A DNA stretch of 64,000 nucleotides, from positions 19,445 through 83,444 of the forward strand of contig JAOBSW010000421.1 of assembly GCA_026214975.1 (NCBI GenBank), given 5' to 3'. This DNA is from Gentiana macrophylla. Taxonomy: Eukaryota; Streptophyta; Magnoliopsida; Gentianales; Gentianaceae. The stretch's first letter is position 1; every line of letters begins with the position of its first letter. Of the stretch, positions 1 to 11,183 are shown piece after piece. The notes below the pieces were generated by a model. The model was not told the DNA's origin. It saw nothing but the letters and a program-made list of their open reading frames with translations, and ran no database searches. The position numbers and the translations under genes are program-made.

Positions 1-1
1 G

Positions 2-178
2 ATCAAACTCAAGAACCAAGACAATGAAGAGGCTAATCAGTTGATCAGTGAGTATCTGGAGATCAAGCCTAGAGATTGTGAATCAGTTGCAGAAGGGAAA
101 GAAAGAAGACTTCTGGAAACCAAAAGAGGCATTTTTCTTGGAGAAAAGGTGTTGGCTTTTGAAAAAGAAAAGATGTAA
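2..178 (+). CDS. C-terminal end of a copia-element ORF (partial)
   Basis: An open frame enters from the window edge and ends at TAA 176-178, giving 58 residues. It is very rich in Lys and Glu and looks helical, with no recognisable catalytic motif. It lies about 145 bases upstream of a polypurine tract and LTR, so it is the last ORF of the retroelement whose 3' end opens the window. It could be the tail of the polyprotein or of an extra 3' ORF such as SIRE-type copia elements carry. The sequence does not decide which. Its start lies outside the window. Confidence 0.35.
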   Translation: MKLKNQDNEEANQLISEYLEIKPRDCESVAEGKERRLLETKRGIFLGEKVLAFEKEKM

Positions 179-321
179 TCTATTCAGTTTTTAACTCAGT
201 TTGTTTCAATTTGAATCTTGTAATAAACATGGATGTTCTAGTTTGCTATCTTAATTTGTTTTGTTATGATTTCTTGCACTATTCTTTTATTATTGCTTTT
301 AGGGAGGGTAATGATACATCA

Positions 322-337
322 TCAAAAAGGGGGAAAT
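322..337 (+). other. Polypurine tract of copia element
   Basis: A purine run (AAAAAGGGGGAAA) lies directly before TGTTGG, the start of the LTR. This is the plus-strand priming site position of an LTR retrotransposon and fixes the element as reading on the plus strand. Confidence 0.7.
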
Positions 338-2060
338 TGTTGGAAATATTATTTGTGTTTTGATGATGATTCGTCACGTAATTAGACAAATCACTTACAA
401 CCCATGATGATGAAATCGTAACTAACTGTTATAGTTCTTAATGAAAGAAGAAGCAAGAAATGGTCTAGAGATAAATGTATAAGCTCTATCTAGAGTCTGA
501 ACTTTGTATAGGTTATTTTGCACAAGCATTGTAATAGAATAGGAACTAGGCGAAACAATTTGAGTCACAACAAGAAAACTGAGTTATAGCAAGAAAACTG
601 AATATGCACATAAAGAACTGAGGGTTCAAACTCAGTTATGCAAGAACTGAAGAAGATAAGTTCGCTGAGGGACACAGACTCAGTTGGCTTATCTAGAAGA
701 TCAAGAATCGAGGACACAGACTCGCCATACAACATCAAGAATCGAGGTAGCAAACTCGCTAGAAGTCGATTAAGTCGTGACTATAAGTCGATTCGTGCAA
801 GTCTGTGGTGTGACTGAATCGAATCGTAGATCATGTAAAACTGAATAATCTTATGGACGAAGATTATCAGTTAACAGGATAAGAAGAAACTGAATGGTGT
901 ACTATGACTTAGTCAATTAAAGTCAGATGTCAAGTACACAAAGCACTCAGTTTTGAAGAAGAGTAGAAAACTGAGTTAAAGCCTTGCTGAATTTAAACTC
1001 ACAATACGACAAAGATCGTACATATGAACGTTGGCTAAATGACAAGTGTAACGGCTACAAGAGCTAGTGACCGTTACATCACCCCTATAAATACACAAGA
1101 GAATTACTTGAAAGAGAAAGAGAAGTGGATCAGAAAAAGAGCATTACAAGCACATATTCAAAGATCCAAATCCAGATCCACAAATCAGATCATATATATC
1201 TAGAAAAAGGGGAAGCCAACGGAATTGCCTTGAACACTTCAAAGAAAGATCCAGTAACCCATTGAGGGGGAAAGAAGGCATCTTGGAGCTATAAAGCCAG
1301 ATTCAGATTAATCAGACAGCTCACTGAATTAATCCTTGATTAATTTTAAACCTAACCTTTGTGAAAAAGGGTTGGCTGTGCATAGTTTGAAGAGAGCAAT
1401 TCTACCTTTCTTCATACGGTTGCAACTTGGTTGCCACAGCTGTTGGTGCAGTCTGCGGACTGTGTGTTGGTGTTAGTGGTGAGCTGGTGAAGGTGCAATT
1501 CCACCTCGGAAAGATCAGTGTGCAGAATGAAGGGAGCAATCTTACCTTTCTTCATTATGTGTAGATAAAGTGAAACTAGGTGTCGTGAAGGATGTCATAG
1601 TGCTAGGATTTTGTAACAGCTTATCTCAAAATTCTAGTGATACCTCCTACACCACGAGAGAGAAGGGAGACGACGGGATTACACCACCCGAACTTCCATA
1701 AACAAATCTTGTGTTAATTTACATTATGTATTTGTGTTTGTTTTATTTATTGCATTATCACTCAGCAAACACCAGACACTGAGTCAGCACAGAATTGATA
1801 CATAGAAGGTCTAGATTTCTATTTACACATCTATTGCACTAAAGGCTATTATTTATCCGCTGCCAGTTAACAAGACTAAATATAAGTCAGTATTTACTTA
1901 TACTCAGTTGAGTTAGTTGAACTCTGCACAAGTTAAGGGACAAGAACAAAACTGAACTGGAGATCAGTTTGAGTTTCGAAGAAACTCAGTTCTTGGGGCT
2001 TTTCCAGGTCAGGATAAGTGAATCTCCAATCTTTGTACTTCACTGATCCTTGATTTATGT
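338..2060 (+). mobile_element. 3' LTR of a copia-type retrotransposon
   Basis: The LTR starts TGTTGGAAATATT right after the polypurine tract. A TATA-like CCTATAAATACA at 1083-1094 would be the promoter, as in plant copia LTRs of 1-2 kb. The segment has no long ORF and carries many short repeats of an ACTGAGTT / CTCAGTT type word, spread over 580-2000. The right end is not sharply visible: I see no convincing CA end with a target duplication, so the boundary is approximate and could lie anywhere from about 2060 to 2340. Confidence 0.5.
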
Positions 2061-2589
2061 GAGATCAGTGTACACCATATTTAAACATTAAGTTTCATCA
2101 CTTGGAATGTAACTTAGACTTATCTAAGGTCATCACAGACTTCCTTGGTTATAAGTCAAACCATAATGTCTTCATGCTTCTCTACTGGTGCTTGGTTGGC
2201 CTTACTTTGCCGAATATCTGTTTCACTTTGCCGTCTTACCAACTAGTACAATACTTGTCTGACTCAACTTACACAACATGTCAGACTCTAAGTAAAGACT
2301 TATACAGAGAATTCTAACTTATTTTCAGGCTTGCTATAACAACTAGTATGGCCATCATCAAAACATAATAAAATGTTCCTAACGAATGCAATTTTTTTCA
2401 CTGCAGCCGTATCCAAGGATGGATATAGGTATCTAAACTGAACATGTATCCGAATAGGCGTATACCTTGCTCTTAAAATGACAAAAAACCTCGATATGTA
2501 TTCGATGGTGTATCTTCCGTATCCGTGGCGTATCCGTATCCGATACATATCGGATATGCGTACGCCGGAAATCTCACGTATCCATGCAT
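2061..2589. other. Unassigned stretch with a GTATCC-rich block
   Basis: No gene is visible. Positions 2400-2580 hold many copies of GTATCC / GGATAC words, some in inverted arrangement around CCGATACATATCGG. This looks like an internal or terminal piece of another repeat, sitting where the copia RNase H region on its right breaks off. An ORF across it on the minus strand mixes copia RNase H with this block and is not a gene. Confidence 0.3.
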
Positions 2590-5490
2590 CATAGGCAGCT
2601 TTATTGTCAAAGTAGAGTCTTATAGGTAAATTCACATGAACCTGCAAATCCTCAAGAACCCTGAGCCATGACCCTATATTCTGCTTCAGATGTGCAGCCC
2701 AATGACCAAATTTCCCTATACAAAACTGCAATAGCCTGAGGTTGATCTTCTATCTGCTTATCCAGCCCAGTGAGCATCTATGTACACTTATACACCTCTA
2801 TTTGTACTCTTTCTTAACCAAAGCCCCTCTCATATGGTACCCGTAAGAAACCTCAAGATTCTAAACACGCCCTCTAGATGTGGTTCACATGGTGCATGCA
2901 CAAACTGGTTCAACATTCCAACAACAAAAGAGATGATTTGCCTAGTATGGGCCAAATATATTAGTCTGCCAACTAACCTCTAGTATCTTCCCTTGTCCCA
3001 CTGGAACTTGGTTAGTTTTCTCCTATAATTTTAGACTAACCTCCATAGGAGTGCTGGCTGGTTTACATTCACTTATCCATGTTTCCTCCAGTAGATCCAA
3101 TATATATTTCCTCTATGAAGCCATAATACCCTGTTCTGATCTAGAAAACTCCATCCCTAAAAAGTATCTTAAAGTTCCCCAAATCTTTTATCTCAAACTC
3201 TTATGCAAGACTCTTCTTGATTTGCATCATCCCCTTATTGTCATTGACTGTGAGGATGATATCATCCACATACACTAGTTGTTTTATCAATTGCCCAGAT
3301 TTTGATTTCATTAGAAAAAAGTATGGTTCGAGTGCTTGCCTAAACCCTTCCTTTCCCCGAAAGATGGTAAATCTATCAAACTGTGCCCTTGGACTTTGCT
3401 TAAGTCCATAGAATGACTTCTAAAATATGCATACTCCATTTTTCCCAGAAAAGCCAAGGGGAAAGTCCATGTAAAGTGTAAAATTTCTCTTTCAATTTTC
3501 CATGAAAAAAACATTCTTCACATCAAGTTGTCCAAGAGGCCATTCTTAATCATGCTATAGACAAAGTACAATTCTCATCGTATTAAATTTTGCAATTGGG
3601 GTGAATGTCTTTGAATAATACAGACCATAAGTTTTAGTGTAGCCCTTTATACCAAAGTTTTGACCTATCAGAATTGTAATTCACAGTGAAAACCCACCTG
3701 CACCCTATTGGAGTTTTCCATTTAGGTAAATCCACCACTTCCCAAGTGAGATTATTTTCTAGAGCATCAATTTCTTCATAGACTGCTGCCTTTCACTCAG
3801 GGGTCATTAGAGCTTGTTGAATATTTTTAGGAATTTTTATACTAGAATGATTAGTTAGAAAAACACTATTTTCTGGTGAGGATTTTTGATAGGACACATA
3901 TTTGCAAAAAGGGTACAAAGGAGTTTTAGTACACTCCCTTATTGGTTTTCTGATATCAATGGCCAATGGGAACACCCAAAATAGGATGAAGAGGTTTTGT
4001 ACTAATCGAATCAGTGGGATTTCCTGTTTCTAGAGTAATTTCATGATCTTCACCTGGGAAGAGTTCTTGGACACCACCAACATCTGTCTGAGGGGCTTCC
4101 ATATCTTTGAGGGAGATTTTCTTCCTTGAATAAGTGTTCCTTTGAAATCTTAGAATCCTAGTTCTAGGACTAGCTACTGATTCGCCATCTTGACTGGGTT
4201 GACCACTAGGGTCCTTGTCCAAGATGCCAGAATCACTAGTTTTCTCCTCATCTGGCTTATGTTGACCAGGAATAACACTAACTGGCCTGACTCACCCATT
4301 CAAGCTGAAATTGAGGTATACTCTCATGTTCAATAGGCTTCTCCCCTGAACACGAGAATGAAAAAACATCTTATCGTCAAAGAATGTCACATCTTTGCTC
4401 ACATGAACTTTCTGAGTATCAGGGCCAAACCATTTATAACCCTTCTAATTAGGTGCATAGCCAATGAACACACATTTTCTTGACCTAGGATCTAGTTTCC
4501 CTTGGTGATGAATGTGTGTGAAAGGAATGCAGCCAAAGACTCTTAGTGGAAGGTCCTGAATTAACCTAAGGATTGCATGGAAGTTTTTAGCTTCTTCAAA
4601 GGGCTTTGAAACATTAAGATCTAGATGGAAGTCTGTTACTTAAGTAAAATGTGGTCAAAATAGCTTCCCACAACAATTACTTTGGAGTTTTGAAGGCAAT
4701 CATCAAAGATCTGACAATCTCCATGATATGCCTTTTTTTTCCTCTCAGCCACCCTATTATGCTGGGGTGTGTTTGGATAGAAACTTTGATGGATAATGCC
4801 AATTTTACCAAAAATAGGACCTAGGAGTCTTGGACTGAGTTAAAATACTCAGTTCAATCGTCACTCCCGAAAATCTTTATTTTTGTCTGAGTTTAGGTCA
4901 AAATCATGTTGTAGAATTCTTCAAAAGTTTGTTTAGCATCAGACTTGTTTTTAAACATACACCCAAGTTACCCTAGTATGGTTATCAGTAAAAGTGATGT
5001 TCCAGTGTTTTCCAAATAGGGTATTAACCCTTGCAGGCCCCCAAATATCAATTTGGATCACAGTGAACAGCTTGGTAGGCTTGGTAGGCTTGTAAGACTG
5101 TGATGGAAATGTGATTCTAGTATGCTTTGAAAGATCACAAATTTCACAGTGAAAAGACTCTTGATTTTATTAAGAAACAAGTTGGGTAACAATTTTCTCA
5201 AGTACGGAAAGTTAGGTGCCCCTGACCTAAAAAGTCATAATAAAACATTGCTCATGACAACTGAGATGACCTGAAAACATAAATTCCTTGGGTTTATTGT
5301 TCATGGATTCTTCAGCTTCCTCAAAGATGTAGAGACCTCCCACCAGTCTAGCACTGCTAATCACCTTCCCCGTGTGAGAGTCCTGAAAAACACACCCATC
5401 AACAGAGAATAGCACAGTGCTTTTAGTTTCAGAAGTTAATTTCTTTGATCGACTAAAGGATACATGAACGATTTGGTATATGAAGAACAT
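2590..5490 (-). pseudogene. copia pol remnant (GAG-pre-integrase, integrase, RT, RNase H)
   Basis: Read on the minus strand, the copia pol order is present, broken by stops and frameshifts. Around 5230-5490 is the GAG-pre-integrase block (CVFQDSHTGKVISSARLVGG). Around 4750 is the integrase motif PNTPQHNRVAER. Near 3390-3410 is the RT signature YGLKQSPRAQFD. Near 3255-3275 is the catalytic LVYVDDIIL. Around 2600-2660 is the RNase H piece VHVNLPIRLYFDNKAA. The 3' end with its LTR is missing: the frame runs into an unrelated GTATCC-rich block. It cannot make a working polyprotein. Confidence 0.8.
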
Positions 5491-5619
5491 TTGTGAAGGT
5501 TAATTTTTGTGAAATAGCAACAGTATCTTTTCCAGCAATTGTGGAAATGTACCATCTTCTATTCGTACTTTTTCATTTTCAGCCTAAGAGAAGCAAGAGG
5601 ATAATTATTAAAAACAATT

Positions 5620-6590
5620 TGACATATGGTCTGTAGCCCCTTAGTTAATGATCCAGTAGGTAGGATGTTTTATGCCTAGGAAGGAGAAGGATGATGATTG
5701 ATGAACTACCTGTTTCTACTAGTAAGCAGGATGTATCACCTGAGTTTTGAGTGGTTTGGGCATGTATGAGTTTGGTAGATGCTCCAGTTGTTCCTCGGGA
5801 TCCATAATTGTTGGTTCATTGATTAGAAGTCACCTGATTTGCTTGTTTTCCCTCTGATGAACCAGTGCATGATCCCTTTGGCTTCCAATTGTTTTGTGGT
5901 TTTCCATGAATGGCCCAACAGGTTCTCTGGTGTAGCCCTGCTTCTACTTTTTTTTTTATCAAAGCCACATTTGCTGACCACTAAGGGTTAAGGTGAGGTT
6001 TCATCTGAGATGACCTTTTATACATCACCCTCTTCCTTGGTTCTTCTCTCATCACTTTAGAAAAAACTTTTCATAGGGAGGGGGTTCATATCCAAGATTC
6101 TCCACCTAACCTCATCAGTTCTTGATTCAAACCTGATTGAAAGGTGTAAACCCTCTCATTCTCTTCCCTCTTCTTGAATTTTACACAATCTCTGGGTCAA
6201 TCTCATAATTGATTATAGGATTGATCCAGTTCCTTCCATAGACCTACCACTTCATTGTAGTAGATGGTCTCGATTACAAAGCCTTTACCATCGAATTCTC
6301 AAATCACAATGTCATATATTTGGGATCATCTTCTTCTAGCTTGATGGCTTCCCTAGTGAGATAGCCTAGCCTTTCCTTTCCATCAATGGCCAACTTGATG
6401 GTCTGAGATCATTTCTAGTTGTCCCAGCCATTGAGTTTCTGGCCAAGTGAGCAGACTGATGAAAGTGCGAATCGCCTTCTCCTCCAAGGGTTCGATCCGT
6501 CCGGATCACAAGTGGATTCAGGGGTAGAACTTGCCGAGGAATCGAGGGTGTATTCTTTAAATCCCATGATCATTCTTTGCTCGATAATTC
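5620..6590 (-). pseudogene. copia gag remnant
   Basis: On the minus strand this is a plant copia (UBN2-type) gag. The N-terminal part near 6350-6440 reads AIDGKERLGYLTREAIKLEE. The middle has a region like ERVYTFQSGLNQELMRLGGE, with the zinc-knuckle-type stretch CWAIHGKPQNNWKPKG near 5890-5940. Stops and frameshifts break it. The part from 5687 rightward is the copy included in the tandem array, so near-identical gag pieces occur at 11210-12115, 19550-20445 and 25070-25970. Several frame breaks differ between these copies and sit at CAG/CTG sites, so the amount of true decay is uncertain. Confidence 0.75.
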
Positions 6591-6612
6591 ATGGTTGATT
6601 TGCTCGATACAA

Positions 6613-6857
6613 TGTAGAAAACAATAAAAGGAGAACTTTAATTGTTATGATGATTGAATGAATTCCAACTGAGGTACTGATTCTCCTTAAATAATAAAAC
6701 ACAGCAGCCCTAATAAATCAATCTCCTAAAAGTTAGGAGCCGACTTACTGCACCCTAATTACAATGATAAAACCCTAAAACATCATAAATACCTCTCTAC
6801 TCTTAATAACATAGTAAAACATAATTTTTAAACATAAAACATTCGTAATCTTCAACA
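6613..6857 (-). mobile_element. 5' LTR of the minus-strand copia element (unit 1)
   Basis: On the minus strand the LTR runs from TGTTGAAGATTACG to TTTTCTACA (245 bp) and is followed by a primer-binding site complementary to initiator Met tRNA. In unit 4 the site reads GTATCAGAGC; here it reads GTATCGAGC. The matching 3' LTR is not in the window. Copies lie at 12140-12384, 20468-20713 and 25997-26242. Confidence 0.75.
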
Positions 6858-7230
6858 TCCACTTAGTTGTTACATTTGAAAATGCTTTGTAATAGCGTTT
6901 TCAGGCGTATCTCTGTGTAATATGCATGTGGTGGCTCATAATACATATTGCTATGTATATTTGTGCTATGTTGTGTTGACAAAGAGAAGTTCGGTTTTTG
7001 ATACATGATTTTCTATCTTGTATAGACTGTAAAAATTGACGCAGGCCCTAAATAAGCTTGATAATAAATTCTGACGAAAGGATTGGTCCTTTATTTTATT
7101 TATTTATTTAACAAAAAATTAAATGAAAAGAAGGCGGTTGTTGGGGAGAAATGGTGCAGTTTATCAACATATTGTTATTTTTATCTTCATTGTCTCTCAG
7201 GAGTTAGCAATTTATGGTTTAAAAAGCATC
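6858..7230. other. Spacer between copia LTR and CACTA 5' end
   Basis: This AT-rich stretch of 373 bp carries no gene I can recognise. It is the flank into which either element inserted and is repeated in every unit (12385-12760, 20714-21091, 26243-26618). Short ORFs read across it and into the CACTA end are fortuitous. The three bases before the CACTA end are ATC in all units and do not match the flank of the only 3' end (GCT at 33251). Confidence 0.6.
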
Positions 7231-7500
7231 CACTACAAAAAACTTGCTATTTAGCGGCGGATTTTAGCGGTGGATTTTACATTCCACCGCTAGTGATATG
7301 GTTTAGTGGTGGATTTTATACATCCGCCGATAAAACAAGTAGGGAGTTCCTTGTGCCATTCATCTAACGGTGGATTAGAAAAATCCGCCGGCAAATAAGT
7401 ATAAGCTTCCATTTAATTAGTATTAATATGGCGGTGGATTAAAATCCGAATAAAACTTTTTTCCTTGGTCGGCGGATTATATCATCCACCACCGTTAAAA
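7231..7500 (+). repeat. CACTA 5' subterminal repeat region (unit 1)
   Basis: After the CACTACAAAAAA end, words such as AGCGGCGGATTTT, CGGTGGATT and AATCCGCCG recur in direct and inverted orientation over about 270 bp. In CACTA elements such arrays bind the element's own TNPA-type protein. The same block begins at 12761, 21092 and 26619, and in inverse orientation ends at 37768. Confidence 0.75.
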
Positions 7501-8676
7501 CTCTAAAGAAAAAGTCATTTGTGAAATTCTTTTCCTTCGAGATGTGTCTTTCGCTCCTCAAAACAATAAAATGTTGTCTTTTATTTTATTTATTTTATTC
7601 ACCCTTACTTTTCATTTCATAGTAAAACGTAAAAGAAGAAATTTCTCGAATCAAAACCTAGATATCGCCGGTCTCTCCTTCGACATCGCCGTTGTCTCGC
7701 ATCACCATTATCTCCTTCGATATCGCCGTTCTTCACCTTCGTGCACGGTTGCTCAGGCTGCTCGACGCTATAACCGGTAATTTTTATGTTCTCTTTCTCT
7801 CTATTCTCTTCTCGCTCCGTTTCTCTTCTCTTCTCCGTACTCGATTTCTAGGGTTGAGATGGTCGGGGGTGACAAATGTTTAAGGTGATTCAGGTTGAAA
7901 TCTTTCAAACGCATTGATTCAATTTAAATGTGAAAGCCTCTTCAATAATAGCTGAAAGGCTTTTGGTTTCACCTCTGTTTTTGCATCTCATTCTAATTCA
8001 TTTTCCTCTGCTTTTCTGAATTCCTGGAACCACAGAATTGTAAGAGATTCCTTTGTCAAGAAATACTTGAATTTGAGGTGCATTGATTCCTTTTCTATTT
8101 TTTCTTTCTTTGTGGAGTAGTTTATTTATTGAACTTTAATTTCTCATTGTGTGAACCAACAACGTGGCCATTGTTTTCACTTTTGCTGCTTTTGAAACCT
8201 GGTCTCCTTCATTTCTCACTTTCCTTAAATGTTTTGAAATTATAATCGGATTGTTAATAGTTGAATGCTTGATAGTGCTGTATCTACTGTTTGAGGTGTT
8301 CAGCCTCATTTTATATGCCCAATTGTGCATGTTTCAGTCATTTATGATCGGATGTCCTCATTTTTAGTATAGGTTGTAGTCTCGATTCACGCTCCAATCT
8401 TAAATGCTAAGTTACGAACTTGCTCCTATGTGTTTTAGCTTTTCTTCTTAAGAGTTTGTTATGTATTAGTTTGTTAAACCTTGTTCTTGTTTTAAAGTAT
8501 GACATGTCATCGATCTTAGTTTATTTCTGCTTGGTAAAGAAACTTTTGGTTGCCTGAAATCCTTGCACATCCTTCTACTTTGGGAATGAATTTTGTTGGA
8601 TTAACCGTTTGTTTCATTTATTATATTATTAATTTATGCTTTTACTTGATTGACAAAGATTTTAGGTATTTTTATC
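7501..8676 (+). other. Leader of CACTA transposase gene (no coding gene)
   Basis: This is the stretch between the subterminal repeats and the transposase ATG. It has a CT-rich block near 7790-7850 and intron-like T-rich tracts, ending in TTTTAG just before the coding start. Several short ORFs of 60-80 codons are kept in all copies, but only because the copies are near-identical duplicates. They resemble no protein family I know. A spliced 5' untranslated exon or exons is the likeliest content. Confidence 0.45.
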
Positions 8677-9115
8677 ATGGAGAAGAGTTGGATGGAGTTG
8701 AGGATAGGTCATGCCATGATTATAGAGTAGGTGTAAAGAATTTCATTGATTTTGCTTGGGAGAAAGTAAGTAAGGATGGGAAAATGATTTGTCCATGTCG
8801 TAAGTGTAACAATGCCCGTCGAGATACTAAATCGTAAATTGAGTTCCATTTAGTAAGGTATGGTATCGTGAGAAATTACACTACTTGGTATAATCATGGT
8901 GAAAGGCTTACAAGCAAACACAATGAAGTAGATGAGGAAAATGAAGAACTTGTTGACCATGAAATTAATGAGCTCTTTGGAAGATGCGTTTGGAATGTCT
9001 ACCATTTCGGATGGTATGTATGACGACTTAGATGAGCAAAATGAAGAACAAGAACCCACGGGTGAAGCACTTAAATTTTACAAATTGCTAGAAGATTCAA
9101 AGCAAAGTTTGTATA
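8677..9115 (+). pseudogene. CACTA transposase N-terminus, unit 1 (broken)
   Basis: Encodes the transposase-associated domain of plant CACTA TNP2 proteins (Pfam PF13963 type): MEKSWMELR at the start, then a CPCRKCNN cysteine cluster and a YTTWYNHGE end. In this copy a G is missing near 8701 and a TAA stands at 8835-8837, where the other copies read a Glu codon after Ser. The exon then stops at the solo LTR insertion. The intact reference copy is the inverted one (35591-36349). Confidence 0.8.
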
Positions 9116-10720
9116 CATTAGGTAAAAACTAGTTTTACAATTTATAAACCGAAACACCCCAAGTATAAGGATCGTAGTATAGGGTGTTTACGGATCGTCC
9201 TAAGGGAGTGGAATGTTTATCGGATTCAAATATAAATCTATATCAATTATGTCACAATTATTAACTAAACTACTAAACTAAGGCTGAAACTAACTAAAAC
9301 CTAAACCTAAGAATTAAAACTAGAACAAGAAATAAAAACAAGCTGAAAAATAAGAAAGCAAAAAAAGCAGACGGCGCTCACTAAAGTGAACAGCGGCCCA
9401 AAACTAAACCTAATGGACGGCGTCACGCTATTGCGGACGGCGCCCTCGATATATGAATCAAAGTAAAATTGCGTAAAAACAAAGCAGGAAACTAGGGTTT
9501 ATAAAACTAAAACTTAAACTAAACTTAATCTAAACGATTTTGATTAAAACAATTAAAGGAAAACACAGCAAGGCGACTAGATTCCACCTATCAACCAACA
9601 ATCCCAACTAGATGGTGATTAAAAAGACATAGTTTTTAGTAGTGATTTATTCACGAATTCAATTAAATATCTTCAATCAAATTCCTAAGGTTTCGTTTAT
9701 CTTTTCAAACAAACTAAACATGCAATCAACACGAAATCACGAGATTGTTTCCAAGCTCTTACTCAACTAATCATGCCTAATCTCTTATAACATGATTAGA
9801 TGCATTACTTTGAATAAAAGAGAACTTAAATAAACATACTTTCATAAATTTATTCAAGCATAAAGTAAACATAGATCGTTTCATCAAATCTTAATTCAAT
9901 AAAACTTAAACAATACAAAACAGATCCAAAGTAATGAAAAACTATGAAATAAACTCACTAAACATAAGCATCGAACTCTCTAGTTGGTTTGTGTTGTTGA
10001 TAGGCTTCCTCCGTCGACTCACTTTGCAGAGCTTTTAGCCAACAATCATGTTGAAGATGATTGTTGGGTTGGAAAGTTCATCTCTGTGTAAAAGGCTTGT
10101 GGCCGCAGCTTTTTGGTGTAAAATTGCGATCTCAATTATGTGGTATCAATTAGGGTTAAGAAGAGGGCTTTGCTATATATAGAGTTTTGAGTCGGCTAGG
10201 GTTAAGTCGGCCTTGAACGCCTGTCTGGTCTTGTGGACGCCCGTCCGGTGGATCTTGACTTTGCTCTCTGAGCGTCCGTCCATGCTGCGCCCAAACTCTC
10301 TCTCAGTATGTGATTTCTCTCCGGACGCCGCGTCCATGAAATCAAACGCCCGTCCAGTGGGACGGGATGCGACGCTTCATTTGGATCGCTTTGAGGTCGG
10401 ATTTCATCATCTTTATCCAATTTCTTTGAGCCAATTCCAACTCTATCTTGAATAATTCGACTTGAGCTTCATTTATCCACTTATAGCACTCAAAATCAAC
10501 ACCTACATGATAAATAAACAATGCAAAACGTAATAAAATCCAAATAATAATAATTCCATTAAATCAACACTTAAAATCATCAATTTTGCATACAACCCTC
10601 TTAAAATCATCTTTATTAAATAATTACACTTAAACCCTTAATTCTCATGTAAATTATGCAAATGTGGGAAAAATAATAATGAAATAAACCTTTAATAATC
10701 ATATAAATATGGCCTTAACA
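9116..10720 (-). mobile_element. Solo gypsy-type LTR, unit 1
   Basis: About 1.6 kb LTR lying on the minus strand (TGTTAAGGCC ... CGAACA when read that way). A 5-bp target duplication GTATC is intact on the right (10721-10725); the left copy reads GTATA. A TATA-like TATATATAG near 10175 and GGACG/CGTCC words upstream of it resemble the LTR of the Athila-like element at 54266. Both LTRs also share a TACTACGATCC / CTTGGGGT segment near their 3' ends. It splits the transposase coding sequence. No internal retrotransposon sequence remains, so it arose by recombination between the two LTRs. Confidence 0.85.
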
Positions 10721-10725
10721 GTATC

Positions 10726-11183
10726 CAGGATGTCAGACTTTTTCAAAGCTATCATTCATCATCACTTTGCTTCACATCAAGTGTCTTAACGGGTGGAGCA
10801 ACAAGTCATTCACAATGCTACTTAAGTTGTTGATAAAGGCATTTTCATTACCAAATTCATTTCCAGCTTCTTATAGAAAGGCTAAGTCTGTTGTTCAAGA
10901 TTTAGGATTGGATTACCAAAAAATAGACGCGTGCCCGAATGATTGTATGTTATTTAGAGGGATCCATGAGAATGCTGAGAACTGTACCACTTGTGGAGCT
11001 TCAAGATGGAAACATGGGGATACTGAAAAGAAGAGAAAAGTTGCTATGAAGACATTAAGGTATTTTCCTTTGATACCAAGGCTTCAACGATTATTCATGT
11101 GTTCGAAAACTGCAAAACAAATGACTTGGCATCAGTGGGGGCGTGTAAATGATGGTTTAATGAGACATCCAGCTGATTCTGAG
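10726..11183 (+). pseudogene. Transposase_21 fragment, unit 1
   Basis: Continues the transposase after the solo LTR. Motifs typical of the Transposase_21/TNP2 family are seen: KIDACPNDCMLFRG, CTTCGASRW, LRYFPLIPRLQRLFM, MTWHQWGRVNDGLMRHPADSE. The frame stays open but then runs through the 26-bp filler into copia gag sequence read backwards, ending at 11271-11273, so the C-terminus of the 168-codon ORF is chimeric. The rest of the domain is absent in this unit. Confidence 0.8.

Noticed and set aside
2300..2731. ORF of 143 codons on the minus strand as a gene
   Set aside because: It begins in copia RNase H and then runs through a GTATCC-rich repeat, so it is a chance fusion.
7228..7230. ATC as target duplication of the large CACTA element
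   Set aside because: The flank at the 3' end is GCT, which pairs instead with the flank of the inverted copy at 37769, so the forward element is a recombinant.
7544..7883. Short ORFs (78 and 63 codons) conserved in five places
   Set aside because: They lie in the CACTA leader and are kept only because the copies are near-identical duplicates. They overlap in different frames and match no family.
8164..8367. ORF of about 67 codons with hydrophobic stretch, repeated in each CACTA copy
   Set aside because: It overlaps an opposite-strand ORF, ends differently in each copy and lies in intron-like leader sequence.
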